DNA from: Fischerella sp. JS2 | Lineage (GTDB): Bacteria; Cyanobacteriota; Cyanobacteriia; Cyanobacteriales; Nostocaceae | Assembly: GCF_032393985.1 (NCBI RefSeq) | Contig: NZ_CP135918.1 | Span: forward strand, 5,085,724-5,149,723 | Direction of reading: 5' to 3' | DNA length: 64,000 bases | Shown: positions 56,901 to 64,000 of the stretch, in pieces | How the letters are laid out: every line of letters starts with the position of its first letter | How positions within the stretch are numbered: position 1 is the first letter of the stretch | The notes under the pieces: generated by a model | Seen by the model: only the letters and a program-made list of their open reading frames with translations | Database searches by the model: none | Told to the model about the DNA's origin: nothing | Position numbers and translations under genes: made by a program

Positions 56901-57047
56901 AATTTCTACTTGGGGTGGGGCAAAATCAGGAAAAACATCTAGAGGCATCTGGGTGAGGTTATACACACCCAAAAAAGTGACAACAATTGCCCCCAGCACA
57001 ACTATCCAGCGTTGGACAATCGACCACTTGAGAATCGCGTTTAGCAT
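53925..57047 (-). CDS. czcA: Heavy-metal efflux RND pump, CzcA-like
   Basis: A 1040-residue inner-membrane RND pump. N-terminal LKWSIVQRWIVVLGAIVVTFLG, then two large periplasmic loops. HME signature near residues 400-420: AIGSVVDDSIVDMENAYRGL, with the proton-relay acidic residues of the fourth helix. Twelve membrane helices overall. Its end (QMSSVEQQKGVGAVLEW) overlaps the flavoprotein remnant tail by 48 bases, so the 3' few residues may be altered. It is co-transcribed with the adaptor gene 31 bases upstream. The metal (Cu/Ag or Co/Zn/Cd) cannot be told from sequence alone; the neighbourhood favours copper. Confidence 0.95.
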   Translation of the reverse strand: MLNAILKWSIVQRWIVVLGAIVVTFLGVYNLTQMPLDVFPDFAPPQVEIQTETPGLAPEEVESLITLPIESAVNGTPGVETVRSSSAVGISVVKVIFKWGTNVYQARQLVTERLQQTVQKLPEGVENPQISPISSPIGTVLQYALTTETTPMMEVRRLVDRDITNRLLAVPGVSQVIAYGGDVRQYQVLVDPAKLKAFNVTLEEVTAAARGANVNAAGGFLINPDQEIVIRGVGRIDSIEQLGNSAITARNGTPILLKDVADVRIGAALKRGDGSLNGQRAIAVMVNKQPQYDTPTVTRAIERAMEEVKAGLPKDVKVIETFRQNNFIDAAIANVTSSLRDGIIIVSIILLIFLMNWRTAVITLSAIPLSVLIGMMILALFGQGINTMTLGGLAVAIGSVVDDSIVDMENAYRGLRKNQLAGTPVHPLKVVYDTSVEVRVSVIFSTVIIAVVFAPIFSLTGVEGRIFAPMGIAYLVSIFASTLVAMTLSPALCAILLANRRLPADDTWVSAFSQRLYRQILNFSMRFPTIILAVAAASLVASLVILPSLGRVFLPEFQEPSLVNAVLLYPGSSLEATNQVGFAMQDALKNDKRFKSVQLRSGRAPGDADAGGVNLGHLDVELSAEGLKDRKGSIEKLRAEFAKIPGAAPNIGGFISHRMDEVLSGVRSAIAIKIFGPDLEELRRLGSQVQAAVSNIPGLVDLQLEPQVPIKQLQIQFNREAAARYGLTVGNLSEIVETAFNGRVVSQVLKDQQLFDLVVWLKEDARNNLDIIRNLLVDTPTGQKIPLAQVASIDYGTGPNTINRENVSRLIVVSANLSGRDLGSVIDEIQTQVKNSVQLPTGYFIQYGGQFESEQRATQNLLVFGGLAIVVIGILMYFAVKSVAAMLMIMINLPLAVVGGIFSIALGGGIISVASLVGFITLFGVATRNGLLLVDNYNNKLAQGMTLKEVIFQGSMERLVAILMTALTSALGMVPLVIGTGAGKEILQPLAVVVLGGLFTSTALTLIVLPALYAKFGKLLMPKQMSSVEQQKGVGAVLEW

Positions 57048-57077
57048 ATTTGATTAAATTTAGGGCAATTAATTTAG

Positions 57078-58766
57078 TTAAGATTTTGGAAAATGAGTAT
57101 CTTCATGCTCATTTCCATCGGTGGTCGAAGCAGATAAGGCTGGCGATTTAGAATTATTGTGATAATTTTCTGTTTGAGCAGCGGGTGTATCTAACTCCGA
57201 CGAACTACCTACTAGCACTAGCTGACGTGACTTGCTGCGACGACTTGTGATGTAAACACCAGCCATGAAAGCTAAAGTAGCAGTCACAGCTACTCCACCT
57301 GCTCCTAACAGCCATAGCAAGTATGGTGTTTTAGGCTCTGTTATTGTCTGTGCAGGAGTTTCTCTCGCTTCTTCTTGTTTTGGTTTGCTACCCCCTCGCA
57401 GAGATTGTGCATAAAGTTGAGTAGCACGCTGGGTAACAATCATATCTCCCTCGAATAAGCCACTGTTAACCTCAATCATGTCCCCAGAAGTTTGTCCTAA
57501 AGTAACTTCTACAGGTTGGTAAGCATTACCATTTTGCAAATACACAACTTTTCTACCATTCGCGTCAACTACTGCTGAAGTGGGAATAGCCAAACTAGGT
57601 GCTGAGGTTTGGTCTGTCAGGACTTCTAGTTCTGCAAACATCCCTGGTTTAAGGATTCCGCCTGAGTTATTTATTTGGGCTTTTACAGGTACTACCCGCG
57701 TTTCGCCTTCTACCACAGACCCAATTACGGCAATTTTTCCTGTAAAAGTGCGCTTAGGTACAGAAGCAACTTTGACACTTACCTGTTGACCTGTCTTAAC
57801 TTTGCCTAAATCTTTTTCATAAATATTAGCTGTGGCAAACAGTCGGCTATCGTTGACAATCGTCATCAATTTGCCGCCAGCATCATTAAATGTTTGACCA
57901 ATAGTTACTTCTCTATCAGCAATTTTACCGGAGATGGGAGCGCCTACTGTTACTAGTCCCTTAGCGTTGGCACTGTTTCCTAGTTGAGCAAGTCGAGTTT
58001 GATAATTAGTATTACTGCGATGAATATTTGATTTTGCTAGTTGAACTGCGGCTTGAGCGCGTTTGAGTTGATTTTCTGCCTCAATCACGTTTCGACGGCT
58101 CTTGGCTTTGGTTAGTTCTGCTTTAGCTTGAGCTAGTTGGGTTTGAGATTCTAAAGCATTACGACGGGGTAAAGCACCAGCATCAGCTAACTGCTTGTCT
58201 TTGTCGTACTTTTCTTGGGCAAAGTCAACTTGAGTTTGTGCTTGAGCAATTTCAGAGTCAGCTATTTGTTGATAGCGATCGTAGTTTTGTTGAGCCAGCC
58301 TCAAGTCTGCTTGTGCTTGCTGTAAATCAGCTTGAGCTTGTGCTAATTTTTCCTGAGACTCCACCCGCAATGTTACCAAATCAGGGCTAGTAACAACGGC
58401 AACGGGTTGACCTTTTGTTACCCTTGCACCAGGTTCCACCAGCAATTCAACCACCTTCGCCCCAGATATTGGGGTAGTCACTTCCACTTTTTGGCTAGGA
58501 AGAGTTTCAATTTGTCCAGTGGTTTTAATTCCTACAGCTAGTCGCTGGCGTTTGACTGGCTCGACTTTAATTCCCAACCGTTTGGCTGTCTGTGCATCAA
58601 CTTGAATTGAGTCAGTAGTTTGAGTGGTTTGGTTTGGACCTTGAAATTCGTCTGCGTGTCCGCCATGACCTAGAACTACTGCGGGAGTTACCAGTAATAT
58701 CAAGCTGAGGAGTGTACCAGAAACACTACCAATTGCTACAAGTGGCTTGAAATAGGAGTTGGGCAT
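57078..58766 (-). CDS. czcB: RND efflux periplasmic adaptor, CzcB/CusB-like
   Basis: A 562-residue membrane-fusion protein. Signal peptide and His-rich start (VLGHGGHADEF). The biotinyl-lipoyl half (VELLVEPGARVTKGQPVAVV) is split by a long coiled coil (about residues 160-270, Gln/Ala/Lys rich). The second lipoyl half and beta-barrel follow (VGAPISGKIADREVTIGQTF, VPVKAQINNSGGILKPGMFA). A membrane segment near residue 480 (LLWLLGAGGVAVTATLAFMAGVYI) and an extended polar tail are extra compared with most CusB. It docks CzcA to an outer-membrane channel, which is not encoded here. Confidence 0.92.
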   Translation of the reverse strand: MPNSYFKPLVAIGSVSGTLLSLILLVTPAVVLGHGGHADEFQGPNQTTQTTDSIQVDAQTAKRLGIKVEPVKRQRLAVGIKTTGQIETLPSQKVEVTTPISGAKVVELLVEPGARVTKGQPVAVVTSPDLVTLRVESQEKLAQAQADLQQAQADLRLAQQNYDRYQQIADSEIAQAQTQVDFAQEKYDKDKQLADAGALPRRNALESQTQLAQAKAELTKAKSRRNVIEAENQLKRAQAAVQLAKSNIHRSNTNYQTRLAQLGNSANAKGLVTVGAPISGKIADREVTIGQTFNDAGGKLMTIVNDSRLFATANIYEKDLGKVKTGQQVSVKVASVPKRTFTGKIAVIGSVVEGETRVVPVKAQINNSGGILKPGMFAELEVLTDQTSAPSLAIPTSAVVDANGRKVVYLQNGNAYQPVEVTLGQTSGDMIEVNSGLFEGDMIVTQRATQLYAQSLRGGSKPKQEEARETPAQTITEPKTPYLLWLLGAGGVAVTATLAFMAGVYITSRRSKSRQLVLVGSSSELDTPAAQTENYHNNSKSPALSASTTDGNEHEDTHFPKS

Positions 58767-59014
58767 GGTGCTTCAAGTCCTTGAGTTCTGGGGGAAGGAA
58801 ATTGCATATCGTGTTTTTGTTATTAGTGCGTGTTAGATATACACACATTTTTTAGTCTTTCATGTAGAAATGAAATTAGGATGAAATGGCACTTAAACTA
58901 CTTCTTAAATCAAGAAACACACAGCTTAAATTTTCAAGTTTGATTTGTAAAAAATCTGTAATAATTATTTATGTGTCTTGGTTAAATAAATTAACATAGG
59001 ATAACTTTTCGCTG
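58767..59014. promoter_or_regulatory. Divergent region between czcB and the phosphatase gene
   Basis: Contains ATGAAAT-TAGG-ATGAAAT at 58870-58887, the same tandem site as in the copper region. Otherwise AT-rich. Confidence 0.55.
58870..58887. promoter_or_regulatory. Putative OmpR-type operator, czc side
   Basis: ATGAAAT half-sites at 58870-58876 and 58881-58887. Only the base after the first half-site differs from the copy at 49684-49701. Confidence 0.55.
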
Positions 59015-60289
59015 ATGACGGTAATCTATCCTGAAGCAGAACAAGGAACTGTCATTGAGAATTTACAAATTGTTAGGGGCCCGTATCTGCAACAAGGTAC
59101 TTCCTCTAGCATTATTATCCGTTGGGCTACTAATGCTCCTGTTCAAGGGGTGGTGTGGTACGGTACAGATCCTGACAGACTTTGTTTCCAACACCAACAA
59201 ACAACGATTACATCCGACCACATAGTCAAACTCAGTGGACTCACAAAAGACACGAAATATTACTACGCAATTGGAACAGTAGCAGGAATACAGATAGGAG
59301 GAACTGAAGATTACTTTTTTGTAACTGCGCCATCACAAGAGTCAGTATCTGTTGGACTCCGAACAATGCGAATTTGGGTTTTAGGGGATGCGGGACGCGG
59401 AAATGATGTGGCTGCATCTGTGCGGGATGGATATTTGAAATTTATACAGACGCGCCATACTGATTTATGGCTAATGCTTGGTGATAATGCTTATGACACT
59501 GGCACTTATGAGGAGTATCAGCGAGGGATATTTGATATGTATCCCCAACTCCTACGCAGTAGTGTTTTGTGGACTGCTATCGGTAATCATGATGCTGGGT
59601 GCGCTAATTCACAGTTGCAAACAGGGCCATATTATGAACTGTTTACTCTACCAACTCGTGGGGAAGCAGGTGGTGTGCCATCTTTGAGTGCAGCCTATTA
59701 CTCATTCGATTATGGCAACATCCACTTTATTTGTCTTGACTCCTATGGTAGCGATCGCTCTAGTTCTGGGAGAATGTTGAGTTGGTTAGCAGATGATTTA
59801 ACAGCATCTAATCAGGATTGGAAGGTTGCTTTTTGGCATCACCCCCCATACACAAAAGGATCACACGATTCTGATACTGAGATTGAGTTAATTGAAATGA
59901 GAGAGCTTGTCCTTCCTATTTTGGAAGAGGCGAATGTAGACATGGTACTATGCGGTCACAGCCACTCCTATGAACGTTCCTACCTGATTAACGGGCATTA
60001 TGGAAGTTCGGATTCTTTTGATGAACAAATGAAAAAAGATGCTGGTAGTGGGCGAGAAGACGAATCTGGAGTTTATCAAAAACCTCTTTTAGCTTCCCAT
60101 GCGGGAACAGTATATATTGTTGCAGGCACTTCGGCTTTGGCTGATCATGTATCACCGCATCCGGCAATGTATACTTCACTCAGCATTCCTGGGTCGCTTG
60201 TATTGGATGTACAAGGTAAAAGGCTTGATGTCAAATTTATTGATTGCCATGGCCAAGTAAACGATTACTTCACTATTAAAAAGCAATAA
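59015..60289 (+). CDS. Purple-acid-phosphatase-like metallophosphoesterase
   Basis: A 424-residue protein. A fibronectin-III/PAP N-domain lies at about 20-110 (VVWYGTDPDRLC). The metallophosphoesterase core starts near 125: WVLGDAGRGND, LMLGDNAYDTGTYEEYQ, TAIGNHDAG, ICLDSYGS, FWHHPPYTKG and LCGHSHSYERSY. All five metal-ligand blocks are visible. There is no signal peptide at the N-terminus, so it may be cytosolic or exported by a non-classical route. Family members release phosphate from phosphomonoesters or cyclic nucleotides. The substrate is unknown. Confidence 0.87.
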   Translation: MTVIYPEAEQGTVIENLQIVRGPYLQQGTSSSIIIRWATNAPVQGVVWYGTDPDRLCFQHQQTTITSDHIVKLSGLTKDTKYYYAIGTVAGIQIGGTEDYFFVTAPSQESVSVGLRTMRIWVLGDAGRGNDVAASVRDGYLKFIQTRHTDLWLMLGDNAYDTGTYEEYQRGIFDMYPQLLRSSVLWTAIGNHDAGCANSQLQTGPYYELFTLPTRGEAGGVPSLSAAYYSFDYGNIHFICLDSYGSDRSSSGRMLSWLADDLTASNQDWKVAFWHHPPYTKGSHDSDTEIELIEMRELVLPILEEANVDMVLCGHSHSYERSYLINGHYGSSDSFDEQMKKDAGSGREDESGVYQKPLLASHAGTVYIVAGTSALADHVSPHPAMYTSLSIPGSLVLDVQGKRLDVKFIDCHGQVNDYFTIKKQ

Positions 60290-60402
60290 CGTAATAAGTC
60301 ATTGTATGAAACTACCCTGAGGGAAAAAACCACCTTGGTGTAATCGAATCACAACTAACCGCTCACCAAAATATTTGTTATGATAAATTATACGTAGTCG
60401 TT

Positions 60403-61794
60403 ATGAGTTTGTTTATCTTAGCCATCATGACTAACCCAAATGTAGAAAACGTGGTAATCATAGGTTCTGGCCCAGCAGGCTACACAGCTGCTATTTACGC
60501 AGGACGTGCCAACCTGAAACCAATTGTATTTGAGGGCTTCCAAGCCGGGGGTTTGCCTGGTGGACAGTTGATGACAACAACGGAAGTAGAAAACTTTCCT
60601 GGCTTTCCCAAAGGGATTACTGGGCCAGAACTGATGGACTTGATGAAGGCTCAAGCGGAACGTTGGGGTGCTGAGCTATATACAGAAGACGTGATTGAAG
60701 TAGATTTGAGTCAGCGTCCATTTACAGTCCGCTCAGAGGAACGGGAATTTAAAACCCATAGTTTAATTATTGCCACAGGTGCAACAGCTAGGCGTTTGGG
60801 TTTAGCCAATGAGCATCTATTTTGGAGCCGGGGTATTTCTGCTTGTGCCATTTGCGATGGCGCTACGCCAATTTTTCACGGGGCTGAATTAGCTGTGGTG
60901 GGTGGTGGCGACTCAGCAGCAGAGGAGGCTATTTATCTAACTAAATATGGTTCTAAGGTAAATTTGCTTGTACGCTCGGAAAAGATGCGAGCTTCTAAAG
61001 CTATGCAAGACCGAGTTTTGAGTAACCCCAAAATCCATGTTCATTGGAACACTGAACCTGTAGATGTGTTCGGTAACGGTCACATGGAAGGAGTGACGAT
61101 TCGTAACAACAAGACTGGGGAAGAAAGCCAACTACACGTCAAGGGTTTATTTTACGCCATTGGTCACACTCCCAACACCTCTTTATTTAAAGGACAAATA
61201 GAACTTGATGAGGTGGGTTACATAGTCACTAAACCTGGCTCACCAGAAACAAGTTTAGAAGGTGTTTTTGCTGCTGGTGACGTGCAGGATCATGAATATC
61301 GCCAAGCCATTACCGCAGCAGGTAGTGGTTGTATGGCAGCGATGTTAGCAGAACGGTGGTTATCTGCCAATGGCTTAATTCAGGAGTTTCATCAAGTCTC
61401 ACAAACTCCAGATAATGAATTAGAGCCTCAGCCTACCTCTAACCGTACTCCTACTGACGATGAATTTGATCTAAATGCAACACGTCATCAGGGAAGTTAT
61501 TCTCTGCGGAAGCTTTTCCACGAAAGCGATCGCCTGATTGTTGTCAAATACGTCGCCCCTGGTTGCGGCCCTTGCCATACTCTAAAACCCATACTTAATA
61601 AAGTAGTAGATGAATTTGACGGCAAAATTCACTTTGTGGAAATTGATATCGACAAAGATCGAGAAATTGCTGAAAACGCGGGCATTAGTGGAACTCCTAC
61701 AATTCAGTTCTTTAAGAATAAGGAACTGTTAAAAGAAGTCAAGGGCGTGAAGCAAAAGAGTGAGTATCGCCAGTTGATTGAGAGTTATTTGTAG
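60403..61794 (+). CDS. trxB: NADPH-thioredoxin reductase fused to thioredoxin (NTRC)
   Basis: A 463-residue fusion. NTR part: FAD site [19 protein letters not shown], active site ACAICDG (near residues 150-156), NADPH motif [12 protein letters not shown]. Thioredoxin part at about 360-463 with [13 protein letters not shown] (CGPC) and [13 protein letters not shown] uses NADPH to reduce 2-Cys peroxiredoxins and other targets; it is a hallmark of plastids and many cyanobacteria. Met9 (MTNPNVEN, 60427) is an alternative and perhaps better start. No strong SD at either. The gene is separate from its neighbours. Confidence 0.96.
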   Translation: MSLFILAIMTNPNVENVVIIGSGPAGYTAAIYAGRANLKPIVFEGFQAGGLPGGQLMTTTEVENFPGFPKGITGPELMDLMKAQAERWGAELYTEDVIEVDLSQRPFTVRSEEREFKTHSLIIATGATARRLGLANEHLFWSRGISACAICDGATPIFHGAELAVVGGGDSAAEEAIYLTKYGSKVNLLVRSEKMRASKAMQDRVLSNPKIHVHWNTEPVDVFGNGHMEGVTIRNNKTGEESQLHVKGLFYAIGHTPNTSLFKGQIELDEVGYIVTKPGSPETSLEGVFAAGDVQDHEYRQAITAAGSGCMAAMLAERWLSANGLIQEFHQVSQTPDNELEPQPTSNRTPTDDEFDLNATRHQGSYSLRKLFHESDRLIVVKYVAPGCGPCHTLKPILNKVVDEFDGKIHFVEIDIDKDREIAENAGISGTPTIQFFKNKELLKEVKGVKQKSEYRQLIESYL

Positions 61795-61829
61795 CTGTAA
61801 ACTCTGGCCAAAAGAGATATTGGATGATT

Positions 61830-62055
61830 ACGAACACCGATAAACACCGATGAACACAGATAAATCATCGGTGTCTATCTGTGTGCATCTGTGTTCGCTT
61901 TCCCAAAACTATTGGACTATTGGTTATAAATCCCAGCCACAACAAAAATCAATATAATCACGAACACCGATGTAGACGCGCTCATAGGCTTAAGGCAAGG
62001 TACACCGATGAACACAGATAAATCATCGGTGTTCATCGGTGTGCATCTGTGTTCG
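61830..62055. repeat. Clustered CATCTGTGTTCG / AACACCGATGAACACAG repeats
   Basis: Two tandem-like copies. 61825-61908 holds GAACACCGATGAACACAGAT then a mirror CATCGGTGTCTATCTGTG. 61958-62055 repeats the same with an inserted TAGACGCGCTCATAGG segment (61972-61991). Arms are partly complementary, so hairpins are expected. The longer open frame starting at 62008 translates this repeat and is not used. Confidence 0.75.
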
Positions 62056-62196
62056 ATTAATAAAACAGAAATGAAGGTGCGTTACACTTCATTAACGCAC
62101 CCCACTTTATGCTTGACAAAATTGCCCTCAAACCCCAACACTCATAACTCAAATCTGAAATTTGCAGACGCGTCATGGTGCGTCTTCCCCAAACCT

Positions 62197-63093
62197 ATGA
62201 CTGTTGTAAAAACTCAACTGCCAAGATTTTTAAATTTTGCTAAAAGTCCTAACCTCTCCCAAAAATTAATGGTTGTGGGTTTAGTGATTACCATCTTCTT
62301 TATATTTTTAGCGTTATTTGCTCCTGTATTTCAGGCTTGGGGATGGCTACAAGATCCCACAGATTTCTTGAGTAACCCCATTCATAGCCCACCGTCAGCC
62401 AAGCATTGGTTTGGTACTAGTCGCCTTGGTTATGATGTTTTCTCACGTACAATATTTGGCATCCAAGCAGCGTTGCAAGTAGTTTTGCTAGCAACAGCCC
62501 TAAGTATGGTTGTGGGTGTGCCATTGGGAATGGTGAGTGGCTATATTGGGGGTAAATTAGATAAAACCTTGCTGTTTTTGATGGATAGCATCTACACTTT
62601 ACCAGGATTATTACTTTCGGTAACACTAGCGTTTGTAGTGGGACGGGGAATTTTGAATGCAGCGATCGCAATTAGTATTGCTTACATTCCCCAATATTAC
62701 CGTGTTGTCCGTAATCATACTGTGAGTGTCAAAACAGAAGTATATATCGAAGCCGCCCAAGCGATCGGTGCTAATACCTGGCAAGTCCTTTCTCGCTACC
62801 TCTTTTTCAACGTCATTCAAAGCGTACCCGTGCTATTTACCCTCAACGCCGCCGATGCAATTTTGGTCTTAGGTGGTTTGGGATTTTTAGGTTTAGGATT
62901 ACCCGAAGAAGTACCAGAATGGGGACGCGACTTAAAGCAAGCTTTGGAAGCCCTACCCACAGGCATTTGGTGGACTACCCTTTTCCCTGGCTTAGGTTTA
63001 ACACTCATGGTTGTAGGGTTATCACTACTTGGTGAAGGGTTAAACGAATTTATCAATCCGCGTTTGCGGAAAGAAAATGGAATCCGGAAATAA
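62197..63093 (+). CDS. ABC transporter permease, DppC-like
   Basis: The start at 62197 (MTVVKTQLPRFLNF) is preferred because upstream codons of the open frame are repeat sequence. The product is about 298 residues with six membrane helices. The N-terminal OppC_N segment has LALFAPVFQAWGW and STSRLGYDV-like HWFGTSRLGYDVFSR. The core EAA loop is EAAQAIGANTWQVLSRYLFF near residues 187-206. The permease would work with a DppB partner, ATPase and binding protein for peptides or nickel, none of which lies in the window. Substrate is unknown. Confidence 0.9.
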   Translation: MTVVKTQLPRFLNFAKSPNLSQKLMVVGLVITIFFIFLALFAPVFQAWGWLQDPTDFLSNPIHSPPSAKHWFGTSRLGYDVFSRTIFGIQAALQVVLLATALSMVVGVPLGMVSGYIGGKLDKTLLFLMDSIYTLPGLLLSVTLAFVVGRGILNAAIAISIAYIPQYYRVVRNHTVSVKTEVYIEAAQAIGANTWQVLSRYLFFNVIQSVPVLFTLNAADAILVLGGLGFLGLGLPEEVPEWGRDLKQALEALPTGIWWTTLFPGLGLTLMVVGLSLLGEGLNEFINPRLRKENGIRK

Positions 63094-63095
63094 TG

Positions 63096-63174
63096 ATTGG
63101 TTGTTTGTTGTTTGTTAGTAGTTAATGGTTAGTGGTTAGTGGTGAAAAAACAACTACTAACTACTAACTACTAT
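63096..63174. repeat. Heptamer repeats with palindromic arrangement
   Basis: GTTTGTTGTTTGTTAGTAG-type units followed by ACAACTACTAACTACTAAC-type units; same family as 33533-33617. Then a GTACAGACGCGA...TCGCGTCTCTAC palindrome at 63176-63205. Confidence 0.8.
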
Positions 63175-63175
63175 T

Positions 63176-63205
63176 GTACAGACGCGAGGAACATCGCGTC
63201 TCTAC
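63176..63205. repeat. Palindrome GTACAGACGCGA / TCGCGTCTCTAC, copy 1
   Basis: Second copy at 63673-63700 (one inside base changed). Short palindromic interspersed repeat. Confidence 0.75.
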
Positions 63206-63286
63206 TAACTACTAACCACTAACAATTATCATTTGATTCGATTTGCTATTCTGGATATTTGTTGTAGTTTTTAGCGAGAGATTTGT

Positions 63287-63475
63287 GTGAACGATAAACT
63301 TTCTTTAGTTGCTGCCACGGCTGGTGGTTTTATGCTTTCCGTTGCTTTGGCTGGTATTTTACGAGGTGCGCCAGTTACATCTTGGCAGGTACAAGCAAAT
63401 GTGGGTTCAACTCCAGTTATGTATGTAACTCGAACTACACCATATGCAAGTGAAATCATTCAAAAACATAAGTAA
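63287..63475 (+). CDS. Small membrane-anchored hypothetical protein
   Basis: A 62-residue protein with GTG start (63287-63289); AGCGAGAG lies 4 to 7 bases upstream. One hydrophobic N-terminal segment (LVAATAGGFMLSVALAGIL, about residues 7-25), then a short polar periplasmic part (GAPVTSWQVQANVGSTP) and a basic end (IIQKHK). No family recognised; it could be an anchored or secreted peptide. It lies between the permease and a ROK kinase but with repeats on both sides, so linkage is doubtful. Confidence 0.55.
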   Translation: MNDKLSLVAATAGGFMLSVALAGILRGAPVTSWQVQANVGSTPVMYVTRTTPYASEIIQKHK

Positions 63476-63648
63476 GTCAGCACAAATAAAACTAATTAGT
63501 TGGGGTCGTCATTTGTCCTTTGTCATTGGTCATTAGTAAGGGATTTAGGTATGTTTACTTTTTGTAACATAGTTATATTTATTTCCGTCGACTTACTTAG
63601 TAACTACAGATAGCTGTTGGTTGTTGTTCGTCGATTGCTATTTGGACA

Positions 63649-63717
63649 ACTAACCACTAACTACTAACCACTGTACAGACGCGATTAATCACGTCTCTAC
63701 CCACTAACTACTAACCA
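63649..63717. repeat. Heptamer repeats before the ROK gene
   Basis: ACTAACCACTAACTACTAAC-type units around the palindrome copy 2 at 63673-63700. The ROK gene starts a few bases downstream. Confidence 0.75.
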
Positions 63718-63724
63718 AAAAAGT

Positions 63725-64000
63725 GTGGTGACACCAGAAGTAATTGGTATTGACTTGGGGGGAACGGCAATTAAGCTGGGACGGTTTACAGCTGATGGCA
63801 CTTGCCTAAAATCCTTAACTGTAGCAACTCCCCAACCAGCAACTCCAGAAGCAGTGATAGCAACAATGGTAGATGCGATCGCCCAATTAGATCCACTCAG
63901 CCAGGCTGTTGCTATTGGTGTTGGTACTCCCGGCCCTGCGGATGCAACTAGGCGCATTGCTAAATTAGCTATTAATCTGCCAAGATGGGTTGATGTCCCT
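63725..64000 (+). CDS. ROK-family sugar kinase, 5' part only
   Basis: A frame of 92 codons open to the right edge, starting at GTG 63725 or 63728. VIGIDLGGTAIKLGRF (near residues 5-20) is the ROK/hexokinase ATP-phosphate loop. IGVGTPGPADATRR (near 70-83) is the GxGxPGx block that follows in glucokinases. ROK kinases phosphorylate glucose, polyphosphate-glucose or amino sugars, or act as repressors. The catalytic DNDAN and Cys-rich zinc motifs lie beyond the edge, so the subtype is open. Confidence 0.88.
   Translation, partial: MVTPEVIGIDLGGTAIKLGRFTADGTCLKSLTVATPQPATPEAVIATMVDAIAQLDPLSQAVAIGVGTPGPADATRRIAKLAINLPRWVDVP

Noticed and set aside
62008-62196. N-terminal extension of the ABC permease
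   Set aside because: Codes repeat sequence (CATCTGTGTTCG family). The gene probably starts at 62197.

Overview
The window is a piece of a filamentous (Nostocales-like) cyanobacterial chromosome. The evidence is abundant HIP1-type GCGATCGC octamers, an NblA phycobilisome-degradation adaptor, a high-light-inducible (Hlip) protein, an AvaK-like PRC-barrel/DUF2382 protein, a WGxxGxxG protein, an NTRC-type thioredoxin reductase, GAF/PAS hybrid kinases, heptameric tandem repeats (GTTAGTA/CCAACAA type), and many copies of short interspersed repeats between genes. No rRNA, tRNA, CRISPR array or intact transposase was seen.

Layout. 1-4105 (-): the N-terminal 1368 residues of a giant multi-glycosyltransferase, cut by the left edge. 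4190-9022 (-): a small TPR protein, a nuclease remnant and a 1314-residue membrane protein. 9193-13671 (-): a cell-envelope set (GT-C-like membrane transferase, SMR-like transporter, YqeG-like HAD phosphatase, SAM methyltransferase, UbiA/DPPR-synthase-like prenyltransferase) that could make, flip and use a polyprenyl-phosphate sugar. 14176-17552: stress and photosynthesis-associated small proteins. 17744-22006: a membrane alpha/beta hydrolase, NblA, an HtrA protease and a TIGR04283-like glycosyltransferase. 23098-26462 (-): a GT1 glycosyltransferase, a decayed histidine kinase and a PAS-Crp regulator. 26993-31926: WGxxGxxG protein, DUF4383 protein, GDSL hydrolase, SDR and an exported RidA-like protein.

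32067-40872 is a cobalamin (corrin-ring) locus: cobL on the minus strand, then a cobalamin riboswitch, cobG, cobH, cobI, a secreted HExxH protein and a CbiG-CbiH (cobJ) fusion on the plus strand. The riboswitch carries a heptamer-repeat expansion between its core and its B12 box. 40897-44991 is a 1309-residue hybrid histidine kinase preceded in frame by a truncated XRE regulator. 45255-46490 is dapL.

46642-58766 is a copper/heavy-metal resistance island: a lipoprotein, a multicopper oxidase, a DUF411 copper-binding protein split by an in-frame TGA at a conserved Cys position, a CopB-type P-ATPase with a CPH motif, remnants of a DUF4396 protein and of a glutathione-reductase-like flavoprotein, and a CzcA/CzcB RND efflux pair. 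The same 18-bp tandem half-site (ATGAAAT-N4-ATGAAAT) lies upstream of both metal operons, suggesting one OmpR-type regulator. 59015-64000: a purple-acid-phosphatase-like protein, NTRC, an ABC permease, a small membrane-anchored protein and the start of a ROK kinase.

The window shows active decay. It contains a tandem 10-bp duplication, nonsense codons, gene fusions at rearrangement junctions, and an intergenic-type repeat inserted in frame inside the kinase ATPase domain.
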